Positions 1-6,434 are shown, numbered from the stretch's first letter. The stretch is 11,778 nt of DNA from Clostridia bacterium (GCA_021152595.1 JAGKVC010000106.1:1-11778), one strand, 5' to 3'. Made by a program: numbers and translations. Notes: a model not told the origin generated them from the letters alone.

Positions 1-7
1 GCTGATT

Positions 8-12
8 CCTCC
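8..12 (-). promoter_or_regulatory. Ribosome binding site of a minus-strand gene lying off the left edge
   Basis: The minus strand reads GGAGG here, followed by 7 nt to the window edge. That is the normal spacing to a start codon, so a minus-strand gene probably begins immediately outside the window. It fits the strong promoter at 63-91, which would give a leader of roughly 55 nt. The start codon itself is not visible. Confidence 0.5.
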
Positions 13-62
13 ATTTCCCCTAAAATCATCGATAATTCCAGTTATAACTATAAATATCTTTA

Positions 63-91
63 ATTATACCAAAACAGCCGCAGAAAGTCAA
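63..91 (-). promoter_or_regulatory. Sigma-A promoter reading off the left edge
   Basis: On the minus strand TTGACT (91-86) is followed by a 17-nt spacer and TATAAT (68-63), five of six and six of six matches to consensus. The -35 box lies in the loop of the hairpin at 72-108, and the spacer is made of one hairpin arm. Transcription would start near position 56 and run left towards the GGAGG at 8-12. Confidence 0.7.
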
Positions 92-108
92 TGAATCTGC
101 GGCTGTTT
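72..108 (-). terminator. Hairpin terminator after the HAD phosphatase gene
   Basis: A perfect 13-bp inverted repeat (72-84 and 96-108) with an 11-nt loop lies 22 nt downstream of the HAD stop codon. On the minus strand the second arm ends in TTTT and then GG, a short U-tract, so termination may be incomplete. The hairpin most likely closes the four-gene minus-strand run. Its loop also carries the -35 box of the next promoter. Confidence 0.65.
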
Positions 109-130
109 CATCTGTATATACAAAAAACTG

Positions 131-781
131 TTAAAACAAGTGGAGCATTTCTGCCGGAGTTTCAGCAAAACAATCCGCACCTGCATCTATGAGCTGCTGT
201 TTGCTGCGGAATCCCCAAAGCACGCTGATACAAGGAATTCCGGCATTTCGTGCCGTCTGAACATCGACTTCAGAATCACCGACATAAACAACATCCTCTG
301 ATGAACATGCAAGCAGACGGATCGTTTCCTGCACAGAATCCGGCGCCGGTTTCAGGCGAAATCCCTCTCTTTGTCCGACAGCAACCGGAATTTCCGGAAA
401 ATAGATCTTGCAGAGACTTTTCACCTGTGCGTCAGGCTTATTTGACACCACAGCAAGCTGATAGCCCTTTGCCAGCAGCGCATGCAGCAGTGCCGGAATA
501 CCGTCATAAGGCTTTGTCGAATCATTGGACTTTTTCGCATAGATTTTTCGCGTATCAGCTAATACCTGTTCGCAGAGCGGATTTGCTTTTCCGTCCGGAA
601 TCGCGCGTTCGACCAGTTTTCCGAGCCCGTTTCCGACAAACTGACGAACCTCAGCCGTTGTGCGCTCCGGAAAACCGTTTTGAGAGAGCGCGGCATTGAC
701 ACTGTCCCTAAGATCAATCAGTGTATCCAGCAAGGTACCGTCCAGATCAAAAATAATCGCCTTTTTATTTGAAAAATCCAT
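131..781 (-). CDS. HAD-family phosphatase (phosphoglycolate phosphatase-like)
   Basis: A 216-residue haloacid dehalogenase superfamily hydrolase, probably a cytoplasmic phosphatase acting on a small phosphorylated metabolite. All four HAD motifs are visible: DLDGT at 12-16 (nucleophile D12, acid/base D14), the motif II serine in VSNKP (S113), the motif III lysine (K144, in LKPAP) and the acidic motif IV GDSEVD (168-173). The helical stretch between motifs I and II (about 20-92) is the cap of the phosphoglycolate phosphatase/PGMB-like subfamily. An AAAGGA site precedes the ATG. The gene lies 23 nt after the radical SAM gene and is probably the last of a four-gene transcript. Length and motifs are normal for Gph-like enzymes, but the substrate cannot be read from sequence. 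Other candidates are beta-phosphoglucomutase-like or pyrophosphatase (PpaX-like) activity. Confidence 0.9.
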   Translation of the reverse strand: MDFSNKKAIIFDLDGTLLDTLIDLRDSVNAALSQNGFPERTTAEVRQFVGNGLGKLVERAIPDGKANPLCEQVLADTRKIYAKKSNDSTKPYDGIPALLHALLAKGYQLAVVSNKPDAQVKSLCKIYFPEIPVAVGQREGFRLKPAPDSVQETIRLLACSSEDVVYVGDSEVDVQTARNAGIPCISVLWGFRSKQQLIDAGADCFAETPAEMLHLF

Positions 782-804
782 GTATATACGTCCTTTCGGC
801 AGTA

Positions 805-1740
805 TTATTCATCGTTCCCCGTTCCGCGTGGAACATCCGGCGGCTGATAGAAGCAGCCCTGCGTCCAGCCGTTCTGCATCATAATCCGGTCAATCGAAAC
901 GATCATCAGATCGCGCTGCATGATCCAGTCCGGTGCCAGCAGACGGTCACGCAGACAGTTTCCGGTAATCCTGTGAACAACCGTTTCCGGAGATATATGC
1001 GTCAGCACCTCGATTGCCCAGTCAATATAAGTCTGCATGGAGATCGGCGTGAATTCTCCGCGCAAATACTGCTGTGCAAGCTGCGTATCCTTCATGATAA
1101 ACAGGCTGTGAATCTTGATGCCGTCGATCCGGCAGCGATTCAGCACCGAAACCGTATGCCGGATATCCTCTATTGTTTCCCCCGGCAGCCCGAGTATGAT
1201 ATGCACGATCACAGGGAGTCCGCGTTCTTTCAGTATAGAAACAGCATGTTCAAAGCATTTCAAATCATAACCGCGGTTGATCGCGGCGGCAGTCCGGTCA
1301 TTTGCAGTTTGCAGACCAAGCTCCGTCCAGACCTCATAGCGCTTTGCATATTCTGCAAGCAGATCAGCTACCTCAGGGGTGATACAGTCCGGTCTTGTGC
1401 CAATATCCAGAACCCTGATGCGGTCGTCAATCAGTGCTTCATCATAGCGTCGGCGCAGCTCATCAACCGGAGCATACGTGTTAGTGAAGTTCTGAAAATA
1501 CAGAATCCACGCAGAATCCGGCGCGGCTTTGTTCAAAACAACTTCCGCCTGCTGACGGATTGTTTTGGATGCATCAAGCTGTTCGCCGGCACCGCGTTCG
1601 CCGCAGAATGTGCAGCCGCCCGTTCCGCATGTGCCGTCGCGGTTCGGGCAGGTGAATCCGCCGTCAATGCAGATCTTACGGATCTTCTGCCCGTAATGAT
1701 CATGCATATACTGATTCATCGTGTAATAGGGATGCTTCAT
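805..1740 (-). CDS. ytqA: TIGR01212-type radical SAM protein (YtqA family)
   Basis: A 311-residue radical S-adenosylmethionine enzyme. The cluster-binding cysteines are C31, C43 and C46. This CX11CX2C spacing, rather than the usual CX3CX2C, is characteristic of the YtqA/YhcC family. Further conserved blocks include the YFQNFTNTYAP stretch (about 81-91), TELGLQT (about 139-145), the GLPGET glycine-rich loop and the IHSLF segment. From my knowledge of the literature, Bacillus YtqA has been linked to tRNA wobble-uridine (mnm5U) modification under the name MnmL. The partner methyltransferase YtqB is not in this window. The ATG overlaps the stop codon of the SGNH gene by four bases (ATGA), so translation is probably coupled. 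Family assignment is firm; the tRNA role is inferred by homology. Confidence 0.92.
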   Translation of the reverse strand: MKHPYYTMNQYMHDHYGQKIRKICIDGGFTCPNRDGTCGTGGCTFCGERGAGEQLDASKTIRQQAEVVLNKAAPDSAWILYFQNFTNTYAPVDELRRRYDEALIDDRIRVLDIGTRPDCITPEVADLLAEYAKRYEVWTELGLQTANDRTAAAINRGYDLKCFEHAVSILKERGLPVIVHIILGLPGETIEDIRHTVSVLNRCRIDGIKIHSLFIMKDTQLAQQYLRGEFTPISMQTYIDWAIEVLTHISPETVVHRITGNCLRDRLLAPDWIMQRDLMIVSIDRIMMQNGWTQGCFYQPPDVPRGTGNDE

Positions 1741-2672
1741 GTTCTCGATTCCATTTCCGCCCAGACAGCCTCAGCAATGATGCGCTGACCTTCGGCGTTC
1801 GGGTGCGGATCATACATCTCGAATTCATCCCCGTTCGCTTCTTCTGCATTCGCATCTCCGATCACAGGAATCGGATCACAGGCAGCAAAAGCAGATGCAA
1901 TATCGACCGCGATCAGCTCTGAATGCTTTTCGGTCAGATCAGATATAATTGCATTCGCGCGGTCAATCTGAGACTGCGCATATTCGGCAAAATCGACATC
2001 TGTCGGCATCATCTCAGATTCAATGCCCTCTGTATACGGATTATAGATATTCAGCACGTATACATCCGCCTCCGGATTCCGTTCCCGAATCCACTGATAA
2101 ATTGTCTCAAGATCTGTTTCAAGCTGAACCAGATTAGAGTCAATCCGGCTTTGTACTTCCTGCATGACTTTCTCGGGATCCTGCATTTCAGTTTCGATTT
2201 TCGATTGCAGCTCCTCAATATCCTCGTCTGTAATCGACGTAAAATCTTCGATATCAACGCCGTTTTCCTCAGCGACTTCCATGAAATAGTCTGAATAAGC
2301 GCCGAGCAGATTGTTTGCACCGATATAAAGAATGATTGTATCCGCAGACGGCGCATGCAGCGCTCTGCCGTTGTTCAGCTTGCGAATCAGGTCACCGCTT
2401 TTGTCACCGGAAACTGCGTAGTTGTAGTCATTCCAGACAATATCATCGCGGCTGTCCAGTTTTTCTTTCAGGAGCGCGGAATAGCGTTCAGTCGAGGGAT
2501 CTTCCAGACCGTATCCGAAAGAAATAGAATCACCGAGTGTCACAAGGCTTTTTTCCTCGGGGATCGCAGCGGACTCCGCAGAAGATTCGTCTGGATTGGA
2601 GGAGGCAGAAGCACATCCGGTCAGAAGCATAGCACTCAGTGCGATTGCAGCGTATCTGAGATATTTATTCAT
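1737..2672 (-). CDS. SGNH/GDSL-family hydrolase lipoprotein
   Basis: A 311-residue exported esterase or lipase-like protein. The N-terminus is a lipoprotein signal: a short basic start, a hydrophobic core and the lipobox LLTGC with C20 as the likely lipidated residue, followed by a Ser/Glu-rich tether. The SGNH fold starts at residue 43 with block I GDSIS (nucleophile S49). It continues with GDKS (probable oxyanion glycine), IGANN (the block III asparagine) and ends with DPHPNAEG (D288, H290). Between residues about 125 and 195 lies a long acidic helical insertion that looks coiled-coil-like. An AAAGGA site precedes the ATG. The gene begins 20 nt after the upstream lipoprotein gene and overlaps the radical SAM gene by 4 nt. 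It may act on acyl or acetyl esters in the envelope; the substrate is unknown. Confidence 0.9.
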   Translation of the reverse strand: MNKYLRYAAIALSAMLLTGCASASSNPDESSAESAAIPEEKSLVTLGDSISFGYGLEDPSTERYSALLKEKLDSRDDIVWNDYNYAVSGDKSGDLIRKLNNGRALHAPSADTIILYIGANNLLGAYSDYFMEVAEENGVDIEDFTSITDEDIEELQSKIETEMQDPEKVMQEVQSRIDSNLVQLETDLETIYQWIRERNPEADVYVLNIYNPYTEGIESEMMPTDVDFAEYAQSQIDRANAIISDLTEKHSELIAVDIASAFAACDPIPVIGDANAEEANGDEFEMYDPHPNAEGQRIIAEAVWAEMESRT

Positions 2673-2692
2673 GATTTCATCCTTTCAGGAGA

Positions 2693-3244
2693 TCAGCTTT
2701 CCGCCTGTACGATTTGCGGATCCGACAGGAATTTCTCCTCATCGACATTCCAGCAGAACAGATAATAGGAAAGCACATGTGCACCATCGTCATAGGAAGC
2801 AGGGATATAAAGATCAAAATCACCGTCATGATCGAAATCGTCAAGATAATACTCCTCGTCAATCCGGTGGTCAAACGCAGCGGAAAGATCGCAGGAAACA
2901 GTCTGATAGGTTCCGCCTGCAAGTCTCACAGCAAATCCGTCCGGCTGAAACCGGTAGACAAAGAACTCCGGCTTCGGCGTTTCGGCGGTCTGCTCATCGC
3001 CAATTCCGCCCTGAAACATTGTAACAGCTTCTGTCACATCCGGCTGCGAATCGAGATTTGTGACGATATCAGTGCTTGGCGTATCAGAGGTCGAAACGGT
3101 GGTTTCCGATTCCGTCGCAGCAGTTGAACTTGTCACAGTCGTCTGCGGATTGTCAGCATCTGACTCAGGAGAAACATCAGAAGTGCAGCCGCAGCAGGGG
3201 AGAAGCAGCGCACAGCCTGCCAGAACGATCAGGGTTTTATTCAT
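2693..3244 (-). CDS. Ser/Thr-rich lipoprotein with a calcium-loop-like motif
   Basis: A probable surface lipoprotein of unknown function, 183 residues from the chosen start. The ATG at 3244 is preferred because GGAG lies 9 nt upstream and it gives a clean signal sequence (MNKTLIVLAGCALLLP). An in-frame ATG eight codons further upstream lacks a ribosome site and adds an unlikely Cys/His-rich tail. The lipidated cysteine is probably C20, in a cysteine-rich, non-standard lipobox (PCCGC). Residues 21-75 are a Ser/Thr/Asp-rich tether. The C-terminal half is a small globular domain carrying DFDHDGDFDLYIP (136-148), whose alternating aspartates resemble the calcium loop of FG-GAP/VCBS-type repeats. 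It is followed after 20 nt by the SGNH lipoprotein and is likely co-transcribed with it. I do not recognise the family. Confidence 0.8.
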   Translation of the reverse strand: MNKTLIVLAGCALLLPCCGCTSDVSPESDADNPQTTVTSSTAATESETTVSTSDTPSTDIVTNLDSQPDVTEAVTMFQGGIGDEQTAETPKPEFFVYRFQPDGFAVRLAGGTYQTVSCDLSAAFDHRIDEEYYLDDFDHDGDFDLYIPASYDDGAHVLSYYLFCWNVDEEKFLSDPQIVQAES

Positions 3245-3267
3245 ATGGTAACACTCCATACAACACA

Positions 3268-3294
3268 AGGAAGCGAAGAGATACTCCGCTTCCT
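3268..3294 (-). terminator. Possible weak terminator hairpin
   Basis: A perfect 8-bp inverted repeat (3268-3275 and 3287-3294) with an 11-nt loop lies ten bases after the stop of the ribbon-helix-helix gene. On the minus strand the stem is followed by TGTGTTGT, only a broken U-run. It could attenuate transcription into the lipoprotein operon. No separate promoter for that operon is visible in the short gap, so at least partial read-through is expected. Confidence 0.4.
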
Positions 3295-3304
3295 GATGTC
3301 AATC

Positions 3305-3943
3305 TTATTCAAAAAAGTCACGATATTTTTGCAGCGTGTCGCTGATCCGGTCCCAGATCGTGATATAGCCGTCATGCTCCTCAAAAACCTTGCCGTGCGA
3401 ATTGCCGTTGTCAAACTTCATCTGCGAATAGTTGTTATCAAAATGCGGCACATAGGTATTCGGGTGACCGGTCGGATCCGAGCAGCGGCGGCGGAGCGCC
3501 TCAAGCGTCACGTTGCCAAATTCCTGCTTCAGTTCAAAGAAAGCGCGCAGAATCTTATGATTATTCTGCTGCGGATTTCTTGCCCAGCGCGGGATTCTGC
3601 CGATCGCCTTGCCCCATTCCGGCCATTCCATGCGTGTTGTACGCTGACGGCCCTGTGCATTCTGATTCTGCTGTGCCTGTGCAGCACTGTCCGCACGCGT
3701 CGGGGGAGGCGTCTGCGGCTGTACATTCTGAACAGGTGTCGGCTGCTGCGGCTGTGCAGCGGTCGGATTCGGCTTCGGTGCTTCCGGAACACGGAATTCA
3801 TCGGCAGCAGACTGAAGTGCCCTTGCAAGATAGCCGCGGACAAACTCCTCGCCAACAGCATCGAGATTTGCACCTGTGAGCTGCATCGCAAGCTCAAATT
3901 TATTTGCAAGTTCATCCGGCAGATTGAAAGAAATCGTCTTCAT
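3305..3943 (-). CDS. Ribbon-helix-helix-like protein with Pro/Gln linker and unrecognised C-terminal domain
   Basis: A 212-residue protein that I do not recognise as a named family. Residues 2-43 read like a ribbon-helix-helix DNA-binding unit: a short beta strand (KTISFNLP), a helix starting at D10-E11 and a second helix around 27-43. Residues about 50-105 are a low-complexity Pro/Gln/Ala linker. Residues 108-212 form a compact domain with alternating helices and a final hairpin-like GKVFEEHDGYITIWD, which could be a winged-helix type fold; that is inference. GGAGG lies 7 nt before the ATG. The gene has its own strong promoter with a 14-bp palindrome flanking the -35 box (3986-4033), which suggests autoregulation. 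The Gln/Pro-rich linker is unlike the neighbouring enzymes. Possible roles are a transcription factor or a partition-like or antitoxin-like DNA-binding protein; no toxin gene is adjacent. Confidence 0.8.
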   Translation of the reverse strand: MKTISFNLPDELANKFELAMQLTGANLDAVGEEFVRGYLARALQSAADEFRVPEAPKPNPTAAQPQQPTPVQNVQPQTPPPTRADSAAQAQQNQNAQGRQRTTRMEWPEWGKAIGRIPRWARNPQQNNHKILRAFFELKQEFGNVTLEALRRRCSDPTGHPNTYVPHFDNNYSQMKFDNGNSHGKVFEEHDGYITIWDRISDTLQKYRDFFE

Positions 3944-3985
3944 AACATTACCTCCATGTCAAACGGCATCAAGTGTTATGAACAT

Positions 3986-4014
3986 AGTATAATACTAATT
4001 TGCAATTTTGTCAA
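3986..4014 (-). promoter_or_regulatory. Promoter of the ribbon-helix-helix gene
   Basis: The minus strand shows TTGACA (4014-4009), a 17-nt spacer and TATACT (3991-3986), a near-perfect sigma-A promoter. Transcription would start near 3979, giving a leader of about 36 nt that contains GGAGG at 3955-3951. The -10 region also contains an odd palindrome AGTATAATACT (3986-3996). It lies only 45 nt past the rnfD stop codon, so the gene is an independent unit. Confidence 0.8.
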
Positions 4015-4033
4015 GTTCTAAATTGCAAATTAG
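3995..4033. repeat. 14-bp perfect inverted repeat around the -35 box, likely operator
   Basis: CTAATTTGCAATTT (3995-4008) and its exact reverse complement (4020-4033) flank an 11-nt centre that contains the TTGACA -35 box. A bound dimer or tetramer would cover the promoter. Two more copies of a related element, TTGTAAT, lie beside it in direct orientation at 4039-4045 and 4050-4056 with an 11-bp period, one helical turn. The arms are AT-rich with no U-tract, so this looks more like a protein-binding site than a terminator of rnfD. Confidence 0.65.
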
Positions 4034-4058
4034 CAGATTTGTAATCGGATTGTAATAT

Positions 4059-5009
4059 TTATACTGAGACTGATTCAACTTCCGGCTTCTTTTTCTTCCG
4101 TTCCTTCTTGTGTTCAACAGCACCAAACGGATGCTTTCTGGTTATGCGGTTGATCGCAGGAGTCAGCAGATTCATCAGAACGACTGCAAAAACCGCGCCT
4201 TCCGCAAATCCGCCGTAGTGACGGATCAAAAACGTCAGAATGCCGCATCCCAAGCCGAACAACAGCTTTCCCGAAACAGTAAACGGTGTTGTTGTATAAT
4301 CGCACGCCATAAAGCAAGCCGCAAGTACCAGACTGCCCGTCAAAAGCTGTGAAAGAACGTCATAGCCGCCGATCCATGTCAGGAGCGCAAATGAACCAAG
4401 AAACGCAACAGGTGCAGCAGGGGATATGATGCCCGAAAAGCACAGAAAAATCATTCCAAGCAGAAGCGCCGCTGCGCAGCCTGTCCCGATATAACTTGCA
4501 TAATTGCCGAGCAGGAGATCCCAGTAGCCGGTTCCGCCGGAGACAAGCGGCGTAACACGGGTAATCGCACCGGTATCCGGAACGCGCCATGTCGTCATAT
4601 CCTTTGCAAATATCAAGCGCATCGCAATCCACGCAACAGCAGCAGGATTCGCAAAATTTCTTCCGATTCCGCCGAACATCTGCTTGACCAGAATGATCGC
4701 AATAAAGCTGCCGAGTGCTGCTTTCCAAAGAGCAAGATCAGGCGGCAGGAGCATTCCAAGAATCAATCCGGTCACAACAGCACTCAGATCATGCACAGAC
4801 TGTTTTCGCCGAATGATCAGGCTTCCGATCAACTCAAATAAAAAGGCACTGCCGACCGTTGTCAGCAGAATCAAAGCAGCATTTTTGCCGTAATAAAGAA
4901 CGCCTGCAATCACAGCAGGCAGAAGTGCCGCGATTGCGCAAAGCATCATCCCTGAAACCGAAGACCTGCTGCGAATATGCGGAGTTGATTCAACAGATAA
5001 CTTATTCAA
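4059..5009 (-). CDS. rnfD: RnfD/RsxD/NqrB-family electron transport membrane subunit, TTG start
   Basis: A 316-residue polytopic membrane protein, subunit D of the Rnf ferredoxin:NAD+ oxidoreductase type. Conserved RnfD blocks are present: TPHIRS (9-14), DLSAVVTGLILGMLLPP (74-90), VKQMFGGIGRNFANPAA (108-124) and, near the C-terminus, FMACDYTTTPF. Several hydrophobic segments alternate along the whole length. The start is set at TTG (5009) because an AAAGGAG site lies 7 nt upstream and the SSPHIRS-type N-terminus matches the family. An upstream ATG would sit inside rnfC. The Shine-Dalgarno overlaps the rnfC stop, giving a 13-nt gap and probable coupled translation. The usual flavinylation motif D-x-x-T-x-A-T is altered: the candidate FMN threonine T153 lies in GAITRVTPL. 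The normally following rnfGEAB genes are absent; a DNA-binding protein gene follows instead. Confidence 0.9.
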   Translation of the reverse strand: MNKLSVESTPHIRSRSSVSGMMLCAIAALLPAVIAGVLYYGKNAALILLTTVGSAFLFELIGSLIIRRKQSVHDLSAVVTGLILGMLLPPDLALWKAALGSFIAIILVKQMFGGIGRNFANPAAVAWIAMRLIFAKDMTTWRVPDTGAITRVTPLVSGGTGYWDLLLGNYASYIGTGCAAALLLGMIFLCFSGIISPAAPVAFLGSFALLTWIGGYDVLSQLLTGSLVLAACFMACDYTTTPFTVSGKLLFGLGCGILTFLIRHYGGFAEGAVFAVVLMNLLTPAINRITRKHPFGAVEHKKERKKKKPEVESVSV

Positions 5010-5022
5010 ATCAATTCTCCTT

Positions 5023-6303
5023 TCAGGTATTCGAGAGCAGCGTCTTCGCACGCTGAATATGCTCAGCAAGCGGGCGATTCGCCGGACATACATACGTACA
5101 GCATCCGCAGTTCATGCAGATTCCGGCGTGCAGATCTGTCAGCATTCGGACATCCCGATCCTCATATGCACGGTCAAGCTCTGCCGGAATAAGATTCATC
5201 GGACAGGCACGCATGCATTTTCCGCAGCGGATGCAATCCCCGACCGTCCGCTCTTTCTTCGGATTTTTCAGGGCAATGATGCCATTCTGCGGTTTAGTCA
5301 CGGAAGCACGAAATGTGGGATAACTCACGCCCATCATCGCGCCGCCGCACCAGATCTGTTTGACGAGATCGAGTTCACAGGATGCATAAAGCAGCAGGTC
5401 GATCACCGGCGTCCCGATCGGCACAAGCAGATTGCACGCTTTCGGAACAGCATTGCCGTCTACTGTGACAACGCGCTCAACAAGCGGAATACCGGTCTGC
5501 GCATATTGATATAAAAACGCGCATGTACTGACATTCAGCACGAGAACGCCGATCTCCTCAGGCTCTTTGTCTTCCGGCACAACAATTCCGGTTGTATGGT
5601 AAACAAGCACGCGCTTTTCGCCCTGCGGATAGACAGGCGGCAGGGGACAGACTGTGATTCCTTTTGCGGATTCCGCCGCATCTGTCAGCGCGCGGATTGC
5701 AGCAGGCTGATTCGACTGTACACCGATTCGTACATCCTTGATCTTCAGCACCTTCTGAAGCAGTGCCGCACCGCCGAGAATCTGATCCGGATTCTCGAGC
5801 ATCATGCGAAGATCAGAAGCAAGACAGGTCTCGCACTCAGCGCCGTTCAGAACCAGCACAGAGATTTTCTCAGCACGGCTGAGCTTCTGAAATGTCAGAT
5901 CGCCGGATCCGCCAAGCCCGACACATCCGGATTTTCTGGCAGCATCAATCAAATCCTGTTTTTTCTCGATTTTCGGCGGCTGACAATCCGGATGAATGAC
6001 CTGCTGACCGTCCGGTACAATTTCCACGCAGGGGACTGTCGCTCCGTCCGGCATCTGGTATTCCGAAATAACAGATACCGTACCGGAAACACTCGCATGA
6101 ACCGGAACCGCCGCATCCGAGACCGGTCTTCCGATCTCCTGACCGACATAGACGTATTCATCCGGCTTGACTGTCGGCTCGCAGGCATCTCCCATATGCA
6201 TCAGCATCGGAATCCGCACGAGCTTCGGCAGCGGCAAAGCGGTGATTTGTTTTTCCTGTGCGCGTCTTTTCATCGGCAGGCGGATGCCGTTCAAGCGTTT
6301 CAT
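5023..6303 (-). CDS. rnfC: RnfC-family electron transport subunit with two 4Fe-4S motifs
   Basis: A 426-residue RnfC-type protein, the peripheral subunit that in Rnf complexes exchanges electrons with NADH. Order of parts: an N-terminal barrel-sandwich-like region with PVHASVSGTVSVI (67-79), a NuoF-like Rossmann region, an SLBB-like region (about 260-310, with GVLVLNVST and VERVVTVDG), and two 4Fe-4S motifs. Their ligands are C357, C360, C363, C367 and C396, C399, C402, C406. The glycine-rich loop that reads GLGGAGFPTHVKL in typical members is GLGGSGDLTFQKL here (129-141). The usual NGAECEPYL is NGAECETCL (153-161). Both changes fall in the flavin/NADH-site region, so the electron donor may differ. 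The start is supported by AAAGGG 8 nt upstream. It lies 131 nt after the XRE gene, and rnfD follows directly. Confidence 0.92.
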   Translation of the reverse strand: MKRLNGIRLPMKRRAQEKQITALPLPKLVRIPMLMHMGDACEPTVKPDEYVYVGQEIGRPVSDAAVPVHASVSGTVSVISEYQMPDGATVPCVEIVPDGQQVIHPDCQPPKIEKKQDLIDAARKSGCVGLGGSGDLTFQKLSRAEKISVLVLNGAECETCLASDLRMMLENPDQILGGAALLQKVLKIKDVRIGVQSNQPAAIRALTDAAESAKGITVCPLPPVYPQGEKRVLVYHTTGIVVPEDKEPEEIGVLVLNVSTCAFLYQYAQTGIPLVERVVTVDGNAVPKACNLLVPIGTPVIDLLLYASCELDLVKQIWCGGAMMGVSYPTFRASVTKPQNGIIALKNPKKERTVGDCIRCGKCMRACPMNLIPAELDRAYEDRDVRMLTDLHAGICMNCGCCTYVCPANRPLAEHIQRAKTLLSNT

Positions 6304-6396
6304 AGATTCTGCCCTTTCCTTGGTTCTATTTTCCTTGCGGATATCTATTTTAATATTTCTATCACTTGTGAAGCAGAGATTTTTTCAATGCTCCCA

Positions 6397-6425
6397 TTGC
6401 ACTTTTCCGGAGAATGTGCTATAAT
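6397..6425 (+). promoter_or_regulatory. Possible promoter antisense to the XRE gene
   Basis: On the plus strand TTGCAC and a perfect TATAAT are separated by exactly 17 nt in the XRE-rnfC gap. The -35 box matches only three of six consensus bases. It points rightwards into the 3' end of the minus-strand XRE gene, where no plus-strand gene is seen, so it would make an antisense RNA if active. Confidence 0.3.
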
Positions 6426-6434
6426 AAAGAAATG

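Noticed and set aside
769..1788. Long plus-strand open frame of 339 codons
   Set aside because: It lies antisense to the clearly recognised radical SAM gene, has no ribosome site or family signature, and its residues mirror the codon use of the real gene.
3245..4021. Plus-strand open frame of 258 codons
   Set aside because: It is antisense to the ribbon-helix-helix gene and its promoter, and shows no ribosome site or domain.
3995..4033. The 14-bp inverted repeat as terminator of rnfD
   Set aside because: The stem is very AT-rich with only two G or C pairs per core and is followed by TATTAT rather than a U-run. Its centre holds a consensus -35 box, so an operator role fits better.
5010..5093. 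Longer N-terminus for rnfD starting inside rnfC
   Set aside because: The added 28 residues are Arg-rich and overlap the rnfC 3' end. The TTG at 5009 has an ideal AAAGGAG site and matches the family N-terminus.
6386..6399. CAATG-CTCC-CATTG hairpin as terminator of the XRE gene
   Set aside because: The stem has only 5 bp, and on the minus strand it is followed by a run of A, not T.
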